Source: Rhodococcus jostii RHA1
GTDB taxonomy: Bacteria; Actinomycetota; Actinomycetes; Mycobacteriales; Mycobacteriaceae
DNA: 64,000 bases
Direction of reading: 5' to 3'
Assembly: GCF_000014565.1 (NCBI RefSeq)
Contig: NC_008271.1
Location: forward strand, 248,001 to 312,000
Shown here: one piece after another, positions 1 through 7,551 of the stretch
Layout of the letters: each line of letters starts with the position of its first letter
Numbering within the stretch: position 1 is the stretch's first letter
Program-made: the position numbers and the translations under genes
The notes under the pieces: generated by a model
The model's input: only the letters and a program-made list of their open reading frames with translations
Databases searched by the model: none
Told to the model about the DNA's origin: nothing

Positions 1-371
1 GACCGCCCGATCTTCGCCGCCACCGCGTCGACGCCGCCGAGGCGTTCGATCGCCGCACGCCGCTGGGCACGCTCGAGAACATCGGCATGCGGGATCCGGC
101 CCTGCTGCGCCCACCGGCGCAACGTACGAGCCGACGGCGGGGTGCGGCCGGCATCGATCGCCGCCTGCCGCAGGCCCTCGTTGCCGAGCTCCTTGCGTAA
201 CTGCTTGACCGAGACCTTGCTGGTCAGCCCCGCCAGCCCCCCGGACTTGACCTGCTTCGACTTCTCCACACCGCTGGTCGCGGCGTTGGCAACGGACACC
301 TTGAGGCCGTCGAGACCGACCGCCTCCTGCGCCGGTTTCGTGGTGCGCGGTTTGGGAAGATGCAGGGCCAT
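1..371 (-). CDS. Helix-turn-helix protein, N-terminal part (runs off window)
   Basis: The reading frame opens at ATG 371-369, which overlaps the TGA of the polymerase-like gene (ATGA), and stays open to the window edge. About 123 residues are visible. The N-terminus is basic and low in complexity. A segment reading ARTLRRWAQQGRIP is followed by GGVDAVAAKIGR, which resembles the first helices of a DNA-binding helix-turn-helix. It is the third gene of a tightly coupled operon (RHH protein, polymerase-like protein, this gene), so a role in plasmid DNA replication or end maintenance is possible. A resemblance to actinomycete terminal proteins (Tpg) is only an impression. The C-terminus lies outside the window. 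Confidence 0.6.
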   Translation of the reverse strand, partial: MALHLPKPRTTKPAQEAVGLDGLKVSVANAATSGVEKSKQVKSGGLAGLTSKVSVKQLRKELGNEGLRQAAIDAGRTPPSARTLRRWAQQGRIPHADVLERAQRRAAIERLGGVDAVAAKIGR

Positions 372-2290
372 CAGAGATCCCCCTCTTCGTCGTCGGCGAA
401 CGCCGCCTTGATCGCGAGGTTCACATCGTGCACATCCTCCGCCGAAGCGAAGGCGGACAGGAGTGTGTCGGTGAGGACCACGTCCTTCTCCACCGACATC
501 TTCCCCAACGCCTCGCTCGCGTCGGCGATGTCCTCGCTGTCAGCGAGGAGGTACACCCAGGAGTCGGTGACCGTGCGGACCGGCCAGCGGCCGTGCTCGC
601 GGGCAATCCGCATCGCCACCCGGCGGCCCCGCCACCGGCAGTGCGCGATGATCGACGCACGCCACAGCGGTTGGTGGTGATGTTGCATCCGTGTCGCGGT
701 CCACATGTCCGGGTTGACCATTCGCCCGATATAGCCCTTGTAGCAGGTGCTGAGGAACCGTTTCGTCGCTTCGTCGTCGGTGTCTACCGCGGCCTTGCGG
801 GCCTCGCGCAGGATCTTCGCCCACTTGTCGAGGGCGCGGCCCTGTTGTGGGTAGACCCAGGCCTCGGTGATGTCGAGGTCGTCGAGTTCGGCGCCGATTC
901 CGCCGTCCGCCACTGGTGAGCACAGCCCGTCGAGGCTCACGGTGGTCACCCAGGTCTGCACCGGTTGGTCCGCGAGCATGTGCGGGTGCGGCAACGGGAG
1001 TTTCTCGGGCAGCGACAGCGCCTGCCCCGCGGGCAGGGTGATCCGCCACAGCCCGAACGGGGCACCCTTCTCCCCCACCGCCGCCGCGGCCGCTGCGTTA
1101 CCGGTCAGGTGTGTGGGTTGCCCGTAGCCGAATTCGAGCATGCCCGCAGAGGCGAGGTAAGCGGCGCGCTGATCGATGGACACCAACCGGCCCGTCCCGT
1201 CCAAATCCTGCGCGTCGGGGACGCGTGTCCAGCCGACGGCGGGTTCGAGATCTCCCCGCGGCGGGCCGTCCAGCGGTGGGACCGAGCCCGGTGTGGTGAC
1301 AACGATGCCTTTGCCGCTGCGGGTGCGTTCACGCTTGATTTTGTCGACGATCGCTGCGCCGGTGCGCGCGGGCGTTGGTCCCGGGAGCACCCCGAGGTGC
1401 TGGGCGCACCAGGCCAGTCGGCGACCGAGTTCCCGTGCTGCCGGGAGGTCGTCGTCGGGGAGATACGTTCCGGCCGTCGGTGAGCCGAGGATGCCCATGT
1501 CGCCGACCCGGTTGTGCCAACCGAAGTCCTTGTTCCAGTAGGTCCATACGTACGGTTCGATCACCACATCGACCATGGAGGTGAAGTTCCCGATCGAGCG
1601 GGACAGGTGCACCACGTGCCCGGGATCGCCGCGCAGTTCCCACCCTGCGTTCAGCAGTGGGGTGAGGGTGGCGTGGAGGACTGCGGTCAGTTCTTGGGCG
1701 GCGCGGTTGCGGAGGGCTTCCATGTCGTCGACGTCGTCCTCGCTGCCTGGGTCGATGATCCACCCGAGCAGCTCGCATGCGCCCTGTCCGACGATCCAGA
1801 TCTGTGCGGGGGCGCCCAACGGTGTCAGCGCGGCCCAGCGGATCAGTTTGTCCAGCTTCTCGACTGAATCGACGGGACCGGTCAGCTCCCGCCCGGACGG
1901 TGTGTACGTCCCCGCAGCGGTCACGATCAGCGCATGACCATCGGCTTCCTCACCGGCCGGAAGCGTCTCCCACACCGGCGGGTCGACGGCCACCTCGTCG
2001 CTGCCGGCCGCGTCGTCGTCCACCTCGTCGCCGTCCACCGCAGCGCCATCCACCTCGGGAGACGGCGGCGTCGGGGCGTCGTCGGCTTCGGCGGCGTCCC
2101 GCTGCTCGGACGATTCACGGTGTGCTGCAACGGCTGGCTCCGAGCCCGCCTGATCGGCTGCGACGAAGACACCAGCATCGACGGAGGCAGCGTCGTCGTC
2201 GGGGAGAACGTCATCGGTGAAATCGGGAGACGCCGTTAAGGTTCCCTCGGGCAGTGCGAACAAGGGTATCTGTTCCCACGGACCGCTCAT
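371..2290 (-). CDS. Family-B DNA polymerase-like palm-domain protein
   Basis: 639 residues from ATG 2290, which overlaps the upstream TGA by ATGA. The open frame extends further upstream but only as low-complexity Arg/Gly sequence inside the previous gene. Residues 1-115 are acidic and probably disordered. The rest carries three motifs in the order and spacing of protein-primed family-B polymerases. Motif A is DQRAAYLAS (Asp373, Tyr378). Motif B is KRFLSTCYKG (Lys510, Tyr517). Motif C is TVTDSW (Asp576), where the first Asp of the usual DTDS is Val. Spacing between motifs (137 and 66 residues) is close to phi29-type enzymes. No clear exonuclease motif was found. It may be a divergent polymerase, or a binding protein derived from one. 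Most annotation pipelines would probably call it hypothetical. Confidence 0.6.
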   Translation of the reverse strand: MSGPWEQIPLFALPEGTLTASPDFTDDVLPDDDAASVDAGVFVAADQAGSEPAVAAHRESSEQRDAAEADDAPTPPSPEVDGAAVDGDEVDDDAAGSDEVAVDPPVWETLPAGEEADGHALIVTAAGTYTPSGRELTGPVDSVEKLDKLIRWAALTPLGAPAQIWIVGQGACELLGWIIDPGSEDDVDDMEALRNRAAQELTAVLHATLTPLLNAGWELRGDPGHVVHLSRSIGNFTSMVDVVIEPYVWTYWNKDFGWHNRVGDMGILGSPTAGTYLPDDDLPAARELGRRLAWCAQHLGVLPGPTPARTGAAIVDKIKRERTRSGKGIVVTTPGSVPPLDGPPRGDLEPAVGWTRVPDAQDLDGTGRLVSIDQRAAYLASAGMLEFGYGQPTHLTGNAAAAAAVGEKGAPFGLWRITLPAGQALSLPEKLPLPHPHMLADQPVQTWVTTVSLDGLCSPVADGGIGAELDDLDITEAWVYPQQGRALDKWAKILREARKAAVDTDDEATKRFLSTCYKGYIGRMVNPDMWTATRMQHHHQPLWRASIIAHCRWRGRRVAMRIAREHGRWPVRTVTDSWVYLLADSEDIADASEALGKMSVEKDVVLTDTLLSAFASAEDVHDVNLAIKAAFADDEEGDL

Positions 2291-2634
2291 GACTCCTGCT
2301 CGGCGATCCGGCCGTCGAGATCTGCCGGAGGGACGCTGTAGCGGTCGAAGAACTCCTGCAGGGCCACGTCCACGACGTTGGTCACCGTGGATTGACGGTT
2401 GTTCACCAGCCAGTTCAGCCGGGCTTCCGTCGAGGCCAGGACCCGGGTATTGAGCGGAACCTTCGTCGGTCCCTTCCGCGGTTCCAACTTCGCCGTCAAC
2501 TCCGCACTCGGCGTTCCCGCACCACCGGAGCCTCCCGCACCGGGACCGCGTTTCCCCGACCCCGCGGCGCCTGCGCGTCCACCCCCGGTCGGGCGGCGGC
2601 GGGCGCTGCCTTGGGAATTTCCTACCTTCGCCAT
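2287..2634 (-). CDS. RHH (CopG/ParB-like) DNA-binding protein
   Basis: 115 residues from ATG 2634. A start at 2727 is possible, but the extra residues look non-native. Residues 1-55 are Gly/Arg/Ala-rich and flexible. The C-terminal half (TKVPLNTRVL, then ARLNWL and NVVDVALQEFFDRY) has the strand-helix-helix pattern of a ribbon-helix-helix domain. It is first in an operon and overlaps the polymerase-like gene by 4 nt, so the two are likely translated in a coupled way. A role as autoregulator or as DNA-binding partner of the next gene is inferred. It resembles the RHH parB-like gene at 7545-7916 in layout (basic or flexible N-terminus, RHH C-terminus) but not closely in sequence. Confidence 0.65.
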   Translation of the reverse strand: MAKVGNSQGSARRRPTGGGRAGAAGSGKRGPGAGGSGGAGTPSAELTAKLEPRKGPTKVPLNTRVLASTEARLNWLVNNRQSTVTNVVDVALQEFFDRYSVPPADLDGRIAEQES

Positions 2635-2863
2635 ACCCACCCACTCGTGTTCCGCGTGCCGTCCGTGTAGTTCCGCGGAGTTCACCTTACCCACCACATG
2701 CCTTCTCGCACGTATCTTCGCGGGCATGTTTGCATGCAGATTTGCGCCCAGGATGTGAGTGTTACGGCCGACGGCTTCGACGCCGCTGGCGACGACCTAG
2801 TCGGACACACAGCTCGGGTACGTCAGCGCAGGGAACCGTCGTGACCCGACCACCTCGGATTCG
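2635..2863. other. Intergenic, promoter region of the RHH operon
   Basis: This stretch holds no convincing gene. It should contain the promoter of the minus-strand RHH/polymerase-like operon and the 3' flank of the next small gene. No clear hairpin or promoter motif was recognised. Confidence 0.4.
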
Positions 2864-3055
2864 TCATTCCACCAGCGTGATCGGCGCCCCGGGCGTGATG
2901 AACAGGTGGTGTTGAGCGCCGCCGTCATGGGTGAGGGACATTGCCACTCCGGTGGTGCGTCCCTCGGCGAACCGTACGAGCAGCTCGCGGGTGGCCTCGA
3001 ATCTGGTGTGGCTGATGTCGTAGGTGACACCCGCCCTAAAGATGAGGCCGGGCAC
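2864..3055 (-). CDS. Small conserved-looking protein, paralogue of the gene at 3175-3402
   Basis: 63 residues from GTG 3055, chosen because AAGGAGG lies just upstream; ATG starts further out lack such a site. Function is unknown. The C-terminus reads HHLFITPGAPITLVE, and the 75-residue neighbour ends with LLITPATPVAIRG. The two also share an aromatic/Tyr-rich start and a Thr/Ser-rich middle. They look like diverged tandem duplicates that fold as a small beta-rich domain. No signal peptide, metal motif or DNA-binding motif is visible. Confidence 0.6.
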   Translation of the reverse strand: MPGLIFRAGVTYDISHTRFEATRELLVRFAEGRTTGVAMSLTHDGGAQHHLFITPGAPITLVE

Positions 3056-3174
3056 CGTACCCTCCTTCTGCTGACGGTGGATCGTTGCCGAACGTCTCGC
3101 TGACACCTGGTCATCGTCATCGGCGACGGCGGACACACCGTCGCGGTCCGACGAAGGTATCGGTTGTGGGCGGG

Positions 3175-3402
3175 CTACCAGCGGTGGACGACGCTCGGGT
3201 CCGGTTCGTCGCTGCCCCGAATCGCGACCGGAGTCGCTGGCGTAATCAGCAGGCGTACCGTCGAGTTCTGGCTGACAAAGCCGACGAATCCGCCGTTGCC
3301 GTTGTCTTCGAAGATGCCCCTGATAGCTTCCTCGAGGCGGTGGGCGGCGGCCGCATCGGCGAGCGGATAGCGGACCCCGTCGTAGATCGCTTCGTAACTC
3401 AT
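3175..3402 (-). CDS. Small conserved-looking protein, paralogue of the gene at 2864-3055
   Basis: 75 residues from ATG 3402, preceded by GGGAGAAGG at good spacing. It begins MSYEAIYDGVRYPLADA, has an alpha-helical middle (AHRLEEAIRGIFED) and ends with the ITPATPVAI segment shared with its downstream neighbour. The family is not recognised. The pair sits in the same orientation about 120 bp apart, suggesting tandem duplication. Third-position GC is high and the ribosome site is strong, so the frame is very likely real. Confidence 0.65.
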   Translation of the reverse strand: MSYEAIYDGVRYPLADAAAAHRLEEAIRGIFEDNGNGGFVGFVSQNSTVRLLITPATPVAIRGSDEPDPSVVHRW

Positions 3403-3745
3403 GATCCTTCTCCCGCTGGTGTCGTGGTGCTCACAGCGTACGAGCGCCGGGCTTTCACTTGTGGCCGATGCCGACGCATTTCCGCCACCGCGTGATCCGG
3501 CCGCATGAAGGACGGGGAGATGCTGTGACCGCCAAGAGTCGTGCCCAACTACTGCACCACCCACGGCGAGGGCCTGGCCCGCGTGGAGATCACTGCACCG
3601 CGGGCGACCGCGGTCAGCCCGTCACACACGCCACCGTCGGCTGTGCCGGGAGAGACGGCCCGAGGCCGATGGCGCCCTTTCAGCTTCTTTCAGCGTTGTC
3701 GGGGACCGGCACCACCCGCGGGCGGGCAGGCTACCGTCTGTCGGT

Positions 3746-4690
3746 ATGGGGACCACCTTCCACGGGCCGAGCCCGTGGCCACACATCACCCGCGCCATCC
3801 GCACCCGCGGCGCCCGGCACGCCGCGATCGCGTATCTCGGACAGGACGCACCCGAGCTGCTCCCGCTGCGCGCCGGGGACCTGTTGGTCGTCAACGCCTC
3901 CAAAGCCGCTATCCGGGCACACGCCACCTCCCCCGCCGCCCTCGCGTACTACGTGAACAAGGGGGTGCGGGTGCTGTCGTCACCGACCCTGCACGCCAAA
4001 GTGATCGCGACCAACACCCGGGCCGTAATCGGGTCGGCGAACGCGTCCGAGAACTCCGCCTTCGCAGACGATGCCGTCATCATCACCGACGACCCCGAGG
4101 TCATTGCCTCGGTGCGGACGTTCATCGACCGCCTCGACGAGATCACCGAGGTCGATCAGGTGTTCCTCGACGACGCGATCCTCGAGTGGGAGATCGGCCG
4201 CGCCGTCCCCCTGCCCGGGGTCACCGGCCGCGTCCGCACCGAGACGGACTTTCTGCCGACGCCGGTGACCCGGATGTTCGTCAAACACGCCGTCGACTAT
4301 GAACCCACCCGCACCGAACAACAGGTCCTCGATGAGCAGCGGGGCCGGCACCGCAGCCGCGGCGGCCCGGCGGCGAAATACCAGGTCGAATCGCTTCGCC
4401 TCGACAAGCCCAGTGGCGTTCGGCGCGGCGACGTGATCGTCTTCGTCTCCGCCGACGACGCATGGTTTTACCCACCGGCCGTCGTGGTGTCCGACCCCAT
4501 GAAGATCCCGCGGTCCGGCGGGGCGGTGTTGTACTTCCTCCGTATCCGCGCCGACCTGCCGCCGCTCCCTCTTACCGAGGCGGAGAAGTTGCTCACCGAC
4601 CTCGGGCACCCCGGCTCACGGCTGCGGACCGACCACTACGTCCGCTCCCCCAGCCTCCGGACCGCGCTGCTGGGACTGTGGGACCTCTGA
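3746..4690 (+). CDS. Phospholipase D-like protein with one HKD motif
   Basis: 314 residues. The segment LHAKVIATN (His83, Lys85) followed by AVIGSANAS (residues 93-101) is the HxK...GSxNxS signature of the phospholipase D superfamily. Only one copy is present, as in single-domain PLD-type nucleases that act as dimers. The C-terminal half (from about residue 170) has a Tyr/Arg-rich stretch and a beta-rich domain (GDVIVFVSADDAW) with no recognised function. Single-HKD proteins on mobile elements are often nucleases in restriction or defence loci, so a DNA-cleaving role is inferred rather than lipid hydrolysis. Its 3' end overlaps the antisense Lsr2 remnant. Confidence 0.75.
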   Translation: MGTTFHGPSPWPHITRAIRTRGARHAAIAYLGQDAPELLPLRAGDLLVVNASKAAIRAHATSPAALAYYVNKGVRVLSSPTLHAKVIATNTRAVIGSANASENSAFADDAVIITDDPEVIASVRTFIDRLDEITEVDQVFLDDAILEWEIGRAVPLPGVTGRVRTETDFLPTPVTRMFVKHAVDYEPTRTEQQVLDEQRGRHRSRGGPAAKYQVESLRLDKPSGVRRGDVIVFVSADDAWFYPPAVVVSDPMKIPRSGGAVLYFLRIRADLPPLPLTEAEKLLTDLGHPGSRLRTDHYVRSPSLRTALLGLWDL

Positions 4691-4883
4691 GCAGCTGCGG
4701 CCATAAATGAGCGGCGCACACCACCACCGAGCCGCCTCGAATGCGTCGAGGTCTGCGTGGACCTCGCTGGCGTTCTCGTCCTCGAGATCGATCTGGTATT
4801 CGACGTTGTCGAGCGCGTAGCTGATGCTTTCGCCCTCATCGCCGAACACGGTCTCCGTCGATGTCATCGACCAGTTCCGCCAC
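4616..4883 (-). pseudogene. lsr2: Lsr2 remnant (frameshifted, C-terminal domain lost)
   Basis: Reading leftward from GTG 4883, one frame gives ELVDDIDGD, matching the first strand of the Lsr2 dimerisation domain. A different frame from about 4850 gives ISYALDNVEYQIDL and then ENASEVHADLDAF, matching the rest of that domain. Joining them needs a one-base shift. After AARWW the sequence no longer resembles Lsr2 and there is no AT-hook-like DNA-binding domain. The downstream part lies antisense to the 3' end of the PLD-like gene. Lsr2 is the actinobacterial H-NS analogue. A dimerisation-only product from ATG 4867 (83 residues) could still be made. Confidence 0.7.
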
Positions 4884-4971
4884 AGCCCGCTCGCCACGAG
4901 AATGACTGCCGGGGTGGTCGATAGACACGAACCACACGACGGGCGCGGTGCGTTGCACACTCGCGCCGTAG

Positions 4972-5007
4972 CGATGCTAGCTACCCTAGCGGAGTTAGCT
5001 AGCATCG
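4972..5007. promoter_or_regulatory. Perfect 12-bp inverted repeat with three CTAG (operator-like)
   Basis: Arms CGATGCTAGCTA (4972-4983) and TAGCTAGCATCG (4996-5007) are exact complements around a 12-bp spacer. The spacer holds a third CTAG, so CTAG starts fall at 4977, 4986 and 4999 (offsets 0, 9, 22). The same offsets occur at 11396-11421 and, mirrored, at 8828-8853. It lies about 90 bp upstream of the Lsr2 remnant. Confidence 0.6.
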
Positions 5008-6040
5008 CCGTGCAATCAGGTCGCGGTCGCGGAGATTCTCGGCGCACGGTTGCTGACTATGCCCATTTCCGCGACGATCCGCTCGGGGCACGAGAATGGA
5101 CAACCGGCTCACCGCTCGGGCACTTACGTCACCGTGATGAAATTGCGTCCTGCTCTCCCCCGCCACCAGAGCGCACGAGATGGGTTCCTCAACCGTTCAG
5201 CAACTCAACGAAGCGTCGACACGCGCACTGATACGCCCGGCGCACGGTCGAACCACCTGAGCGGCCGCAATGGCGTCTGCCGACACCGTACTCGACTTCG
5301 TGGCGCGATCGACCGCAGCCACCCCGCCCCCATCGTCAAGCCCTGCGACGGGAGTAAAGACGAAGTGGGCGAACCGGCGATCGGGAAGGCCGGTACGGGC
5401 TGTCCGCACTCCGCACGCCATCCAGGCTCTCGACAGGTGACCTGAGTGTGCCGCGCCGACGGCGCTGACGGACGAGACGGCTTTGGCCCAAGCGTCGAGG
5501 TGAAACGCGACCAGGGTCCGGCCATCGACTGGGATCCGGGGCAACGGGGTCGTCGCCGACACCCGGCGCGAGGGCACCAACGGTTCGCACTGGATCTCGC
5601 CACCGGATCTACTTGCCCGCTTCGGGATCGAGTGACGGGATGTGCCCCTCACCTTTCTCGAGTGAACTGGATGAGTCATCCGCGTCCGGCATGCAACGTG
5701 ACGTCCGCCCAGCTGCAATCCGCAGATGCTCGTCGACGTTGCAATGGTGTTGTGTCTGCTTCGCGGTCCACACGACCGATTGTTCGTTGCATCCGAATCG
5801 GGCGTTGCGTTGCGTTGCGTTTCACACCTCGTGCCGTCGGCGTTGCGTTTCCGCACCCCGGCGTTGCATTGCCACCCTTCTGGTTGGTCTGCAACGTCTG
5901 TCTGCGTTGCGGTCAGAGTCGCTGAGTGTTGCGGAGATTCGGGGGATTCTTGTGGGGCGAGATTCGTTCTATTTGGTCGGGTGGTCTTCCCGGTCAAGAC
6001 GCGGAGTACGAACTGGCCGTCGCCGCCTTCCCTCGGGTGA
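5008..6040. other. About 1 kb without a convincing gene
   Basis: Open frames exist on both strands, the longest minus 5197-6087, but their compositions look like translated noise: Arg/Ser/Thr-rich, no domain, poor third-position GC. Part of a decayed gene may lie at 5200-5600. From 5690 to 5940 the pentamer GTTGC/GCAAC is dense, including three overlapping copies at 5804-5818. The same pentamer is dense in the neighbouring DUF2637 gene. Confidence 0.5.
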
Positions 6041-7387
6041 TCAGGGTGCCCCGACCAATGTGTACTGCGGATCGAGCGTTGCCGCATTGCGTCCGTCCGC
6101 CGCGTCCTCGAGTTCCGGCAACGGGGGCGTCCGGAACCCGGCGTCGACGGCGCGTTGCGCCACCTTGTCGAACCGGCGCATTGCGGTGCTGGCTGCCTTG
6201 GCCCGCGTGAGCGTGGCGATCTCCGCGTAGCTGTGCTGTTCGATGATTCGCAGTCGGGCCGTCTCCTTCACTACAGGCTCGAAGTCGGCGCACGTGTCGA
6301 TGAAGTCGAGGAGGTTCTCGATGGTCTGCGCCTCGTCCGGCAACACGAAGGGCTCTTGCGAGTCCTCCAGCGCATTGCGTGCAACGCGCTCCTCGGTGAG
6401 GGTTGCAACGTCGGTGACGTCATCTGGGTTCGCTTCGGTCGGCTGTACGGCATCTGCAACGTCAGTGGCATCCTCGGGTCCGGCCGCGGCGGCCTCACGG
6501 CTGTCGTCGAGTGTCGAGGAGCCGTCTGCTGTTGCGGTGTCGGCGACCTGCGGATCGGGATGAGCGAAGCGCTGCACAACGTCGGGGGCCGATGCAACAG
6601 GCTGCGCAATGCGCGGCGCAACGTCGGAGTCCGATGCAACGCCGGGGTCCGGCGCAACGTTAGGGACGTGTGCAACGTGGGAGTCCGGCGCAACGCTCGG
6701 GACGTGTGCAACGTGGGAGTCCGACGCAACGTTGGGGACCTGCGCAACGCTCGGAGCAACGAGACCCGCAATTTCGCCGCTGTTGCGTTCGGATGCCGGC
6801 ATCGACTCCGCCACCGCCGTCCGGTAGTCGGTGATGTCCTCGTCTCGCTGTTCGCGGTCGCGGGTGTTTCGAACGACCGCTATGTATTCGGTGTGGGCGG
6901 TGCCGATGGCTTTGATGAGGATTCCGACACCGTGAGTGAAAGCCAAGACCAAGAGTGGCGGGATGACTGCAATGAGCGATGCGCCGGTCGGAGTTAATGG
7001 GGTGTATCCCAGTTCGATGCCCGCCGCAACACTCCGCGCAGCGGCTTCCCCGGCGCGGTAGGCGTGGTAGGCGTTGCCGAAGACGCTGATGAAGACGACG
7101 ACCACTGCGAGCCAGAGAAAGAAATGCTTCCCCGTTGCGCTGCCGTTGATCTTGCTCAGCGCAACGATGGCAATCGTTGCGCCGAGGATTGCGCCGTCGA
7201 CGATGGCGGGGAAGATCCAGGTGAGGTAGTGCGGGATGCCGGCCTGCAATGCGAGGTCGCGTTGCACGGCGAACGACAGCACAAATGCTCCGGTGGTGAT
7301 GCCGACCGCAATGGCGATCGCAACGATTAGGGCGGCAATCAGGGCGCGGAGCTGGATTCGTGCTGCTCGGATACTAAGGTCGTTCAT
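6041..7387 (-). CDS. DUF2637 membrane protein with hexapeptide repeats
   Basis: 448 residues from ATG 7387, preceded by GGAAGGAAA. The first 170 residues hold about four hydrophobic helices, with TGAFVLSFAVQRDLALQAG and an Ala/Val-rich third helix, typical of the actinobacterial DUF2637 family found on plasmids and in Spd (spread) loci. The middle is a Pro/Val/Asp/Ser-rich linker with at least seven hexapeptides starting Val-Ala, encoded by 18-bp tandem repeats. The C-terminal 90 residues contain a sigma-region-4-like helix-turn-helix (ARLRIIEQHSYAEIATLTRA). A membrane-anchored DNA-binding role, perhaps in plasmid maintenance or transfer, is inferred. It lies downstream of parA-parB behind a hairpin. 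Confidence 0.7.
   Translation of the reverse strand: MNDLSIRAARIQLRALIAALIVAIAIAVGITTGAFVLSFAVQRDLALQAGIPHYLTWIFPAIVDGAILGATIAIVALSKINGSATGKHFFLWLAVVVVFISVFGNAYHAYRAGEAAARSVAAGIELGYTPLTPTGASLIAVIPPLLVLAFTHGVGILIKAIGTAHTEYIAVVRNTRDREQRDEDITDYRTAVAESMPASERNSGEIAGLVAPSVAQVPNVASDSHVAHVPSVAPDSHVAHVPNVAPDPGVASDSDVAPRIAQPVASAPDVVQRFAHPDPQVADTATADGSSTLDDSREAAAAGPEDATDVADAVQPTEANPDDVTDVATLTEERVARNALEDSQEPFVLPDEAQTIENLLDFIDTCADFEPVVKETARLRIIEQHSYAEIATLTRAKAASTAMRRFDKVAQRAVDAGFRTPPLPELEDAADGRNAATLDPQYTLVGAP
6618..6761. repeat. 18-bp tandem repeats starting GCAACG
   Basis: GCAAC starts at 6618, 6636, 6654, 6672, 6690, 6708, 6726 and 6744, exactly 18 bp apart, with one more at 6756. Alternate units are more alike (GTGGGAGTCCG versus GGGACGTGT types), giving a 36-bp higher order. 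They encode Val-Ala-x4 hexapeptides of the DUF2637 protein on the minus strand. Confidence 0.9.
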
Positions 7388-7421
7388 GATCGGGGTTTCC
7401 TTCCACGGGGTCCCGGTCCAC

Positions 7422-7454
7422 GAGGCCCCCGCCGGTGCAATCGGCGGGGGCCTC
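7422..7454. terminator. Strong hairpin between parB-like gene and DUF2637 gene
   Basis: A perfect inverted repeat with 13-bp arms (GAGGCCCCCGCCG / CGGCGGGGGCCTC) and a 7-nt loop. It has no clear T-run. It sits about 90 bp after the parB-like stop and 35 bp before the DUF2637 start, so it probably ends the parA-parB transcript. Confidence 0.7.
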
Positions 7455-7513
7455 CTTATGTCGGCTCGGCAAGATGCGTTGCGGTGGGCATATCTCGAAC
7501 CACGATCGCTCAC

Positions 7514-7551
7514 CTAGCCCTGCTAGCTAGTGTCGCAATTAGTGCTAGCAG
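7514..7551. promoter_or_regulatory. CTAG-rich inverted repeat downstream of the parB-like gene
   Basis: CTAG starts at 7514, 7523, 7527 and 7545. CTGCTAGC (7520-7527) and GCTAGCAG (7544-7551) are perfect inverted arms with a 16-bp spacer. The 9- and 22-bp separations match the other operator-like sites. It overlaps the 3' end of the parB-like gene and lies upstream of the DUF2637 gene. Confidence 0.5.

Noticed and set aside
371..2644. Longer 757-residue version of the polymerase-like protein
   Set aside because: The extra 118 residues are Arg/Gly-rich shadow of the RHH gene; ATG 2290 with an ATGA overlap fits better.
5197..6087. A 296-residue minus-strand ORF
   Set aside because: Overlaps the DUF2637 stop; composition looks like translated non-coding DNA and no domain is seen.
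6618..6761. Possible CRISPR array
   Set aside because: 18-bp units without spacers, in frame within a gene, encoding a hexapeptide repeat; no cas genes.
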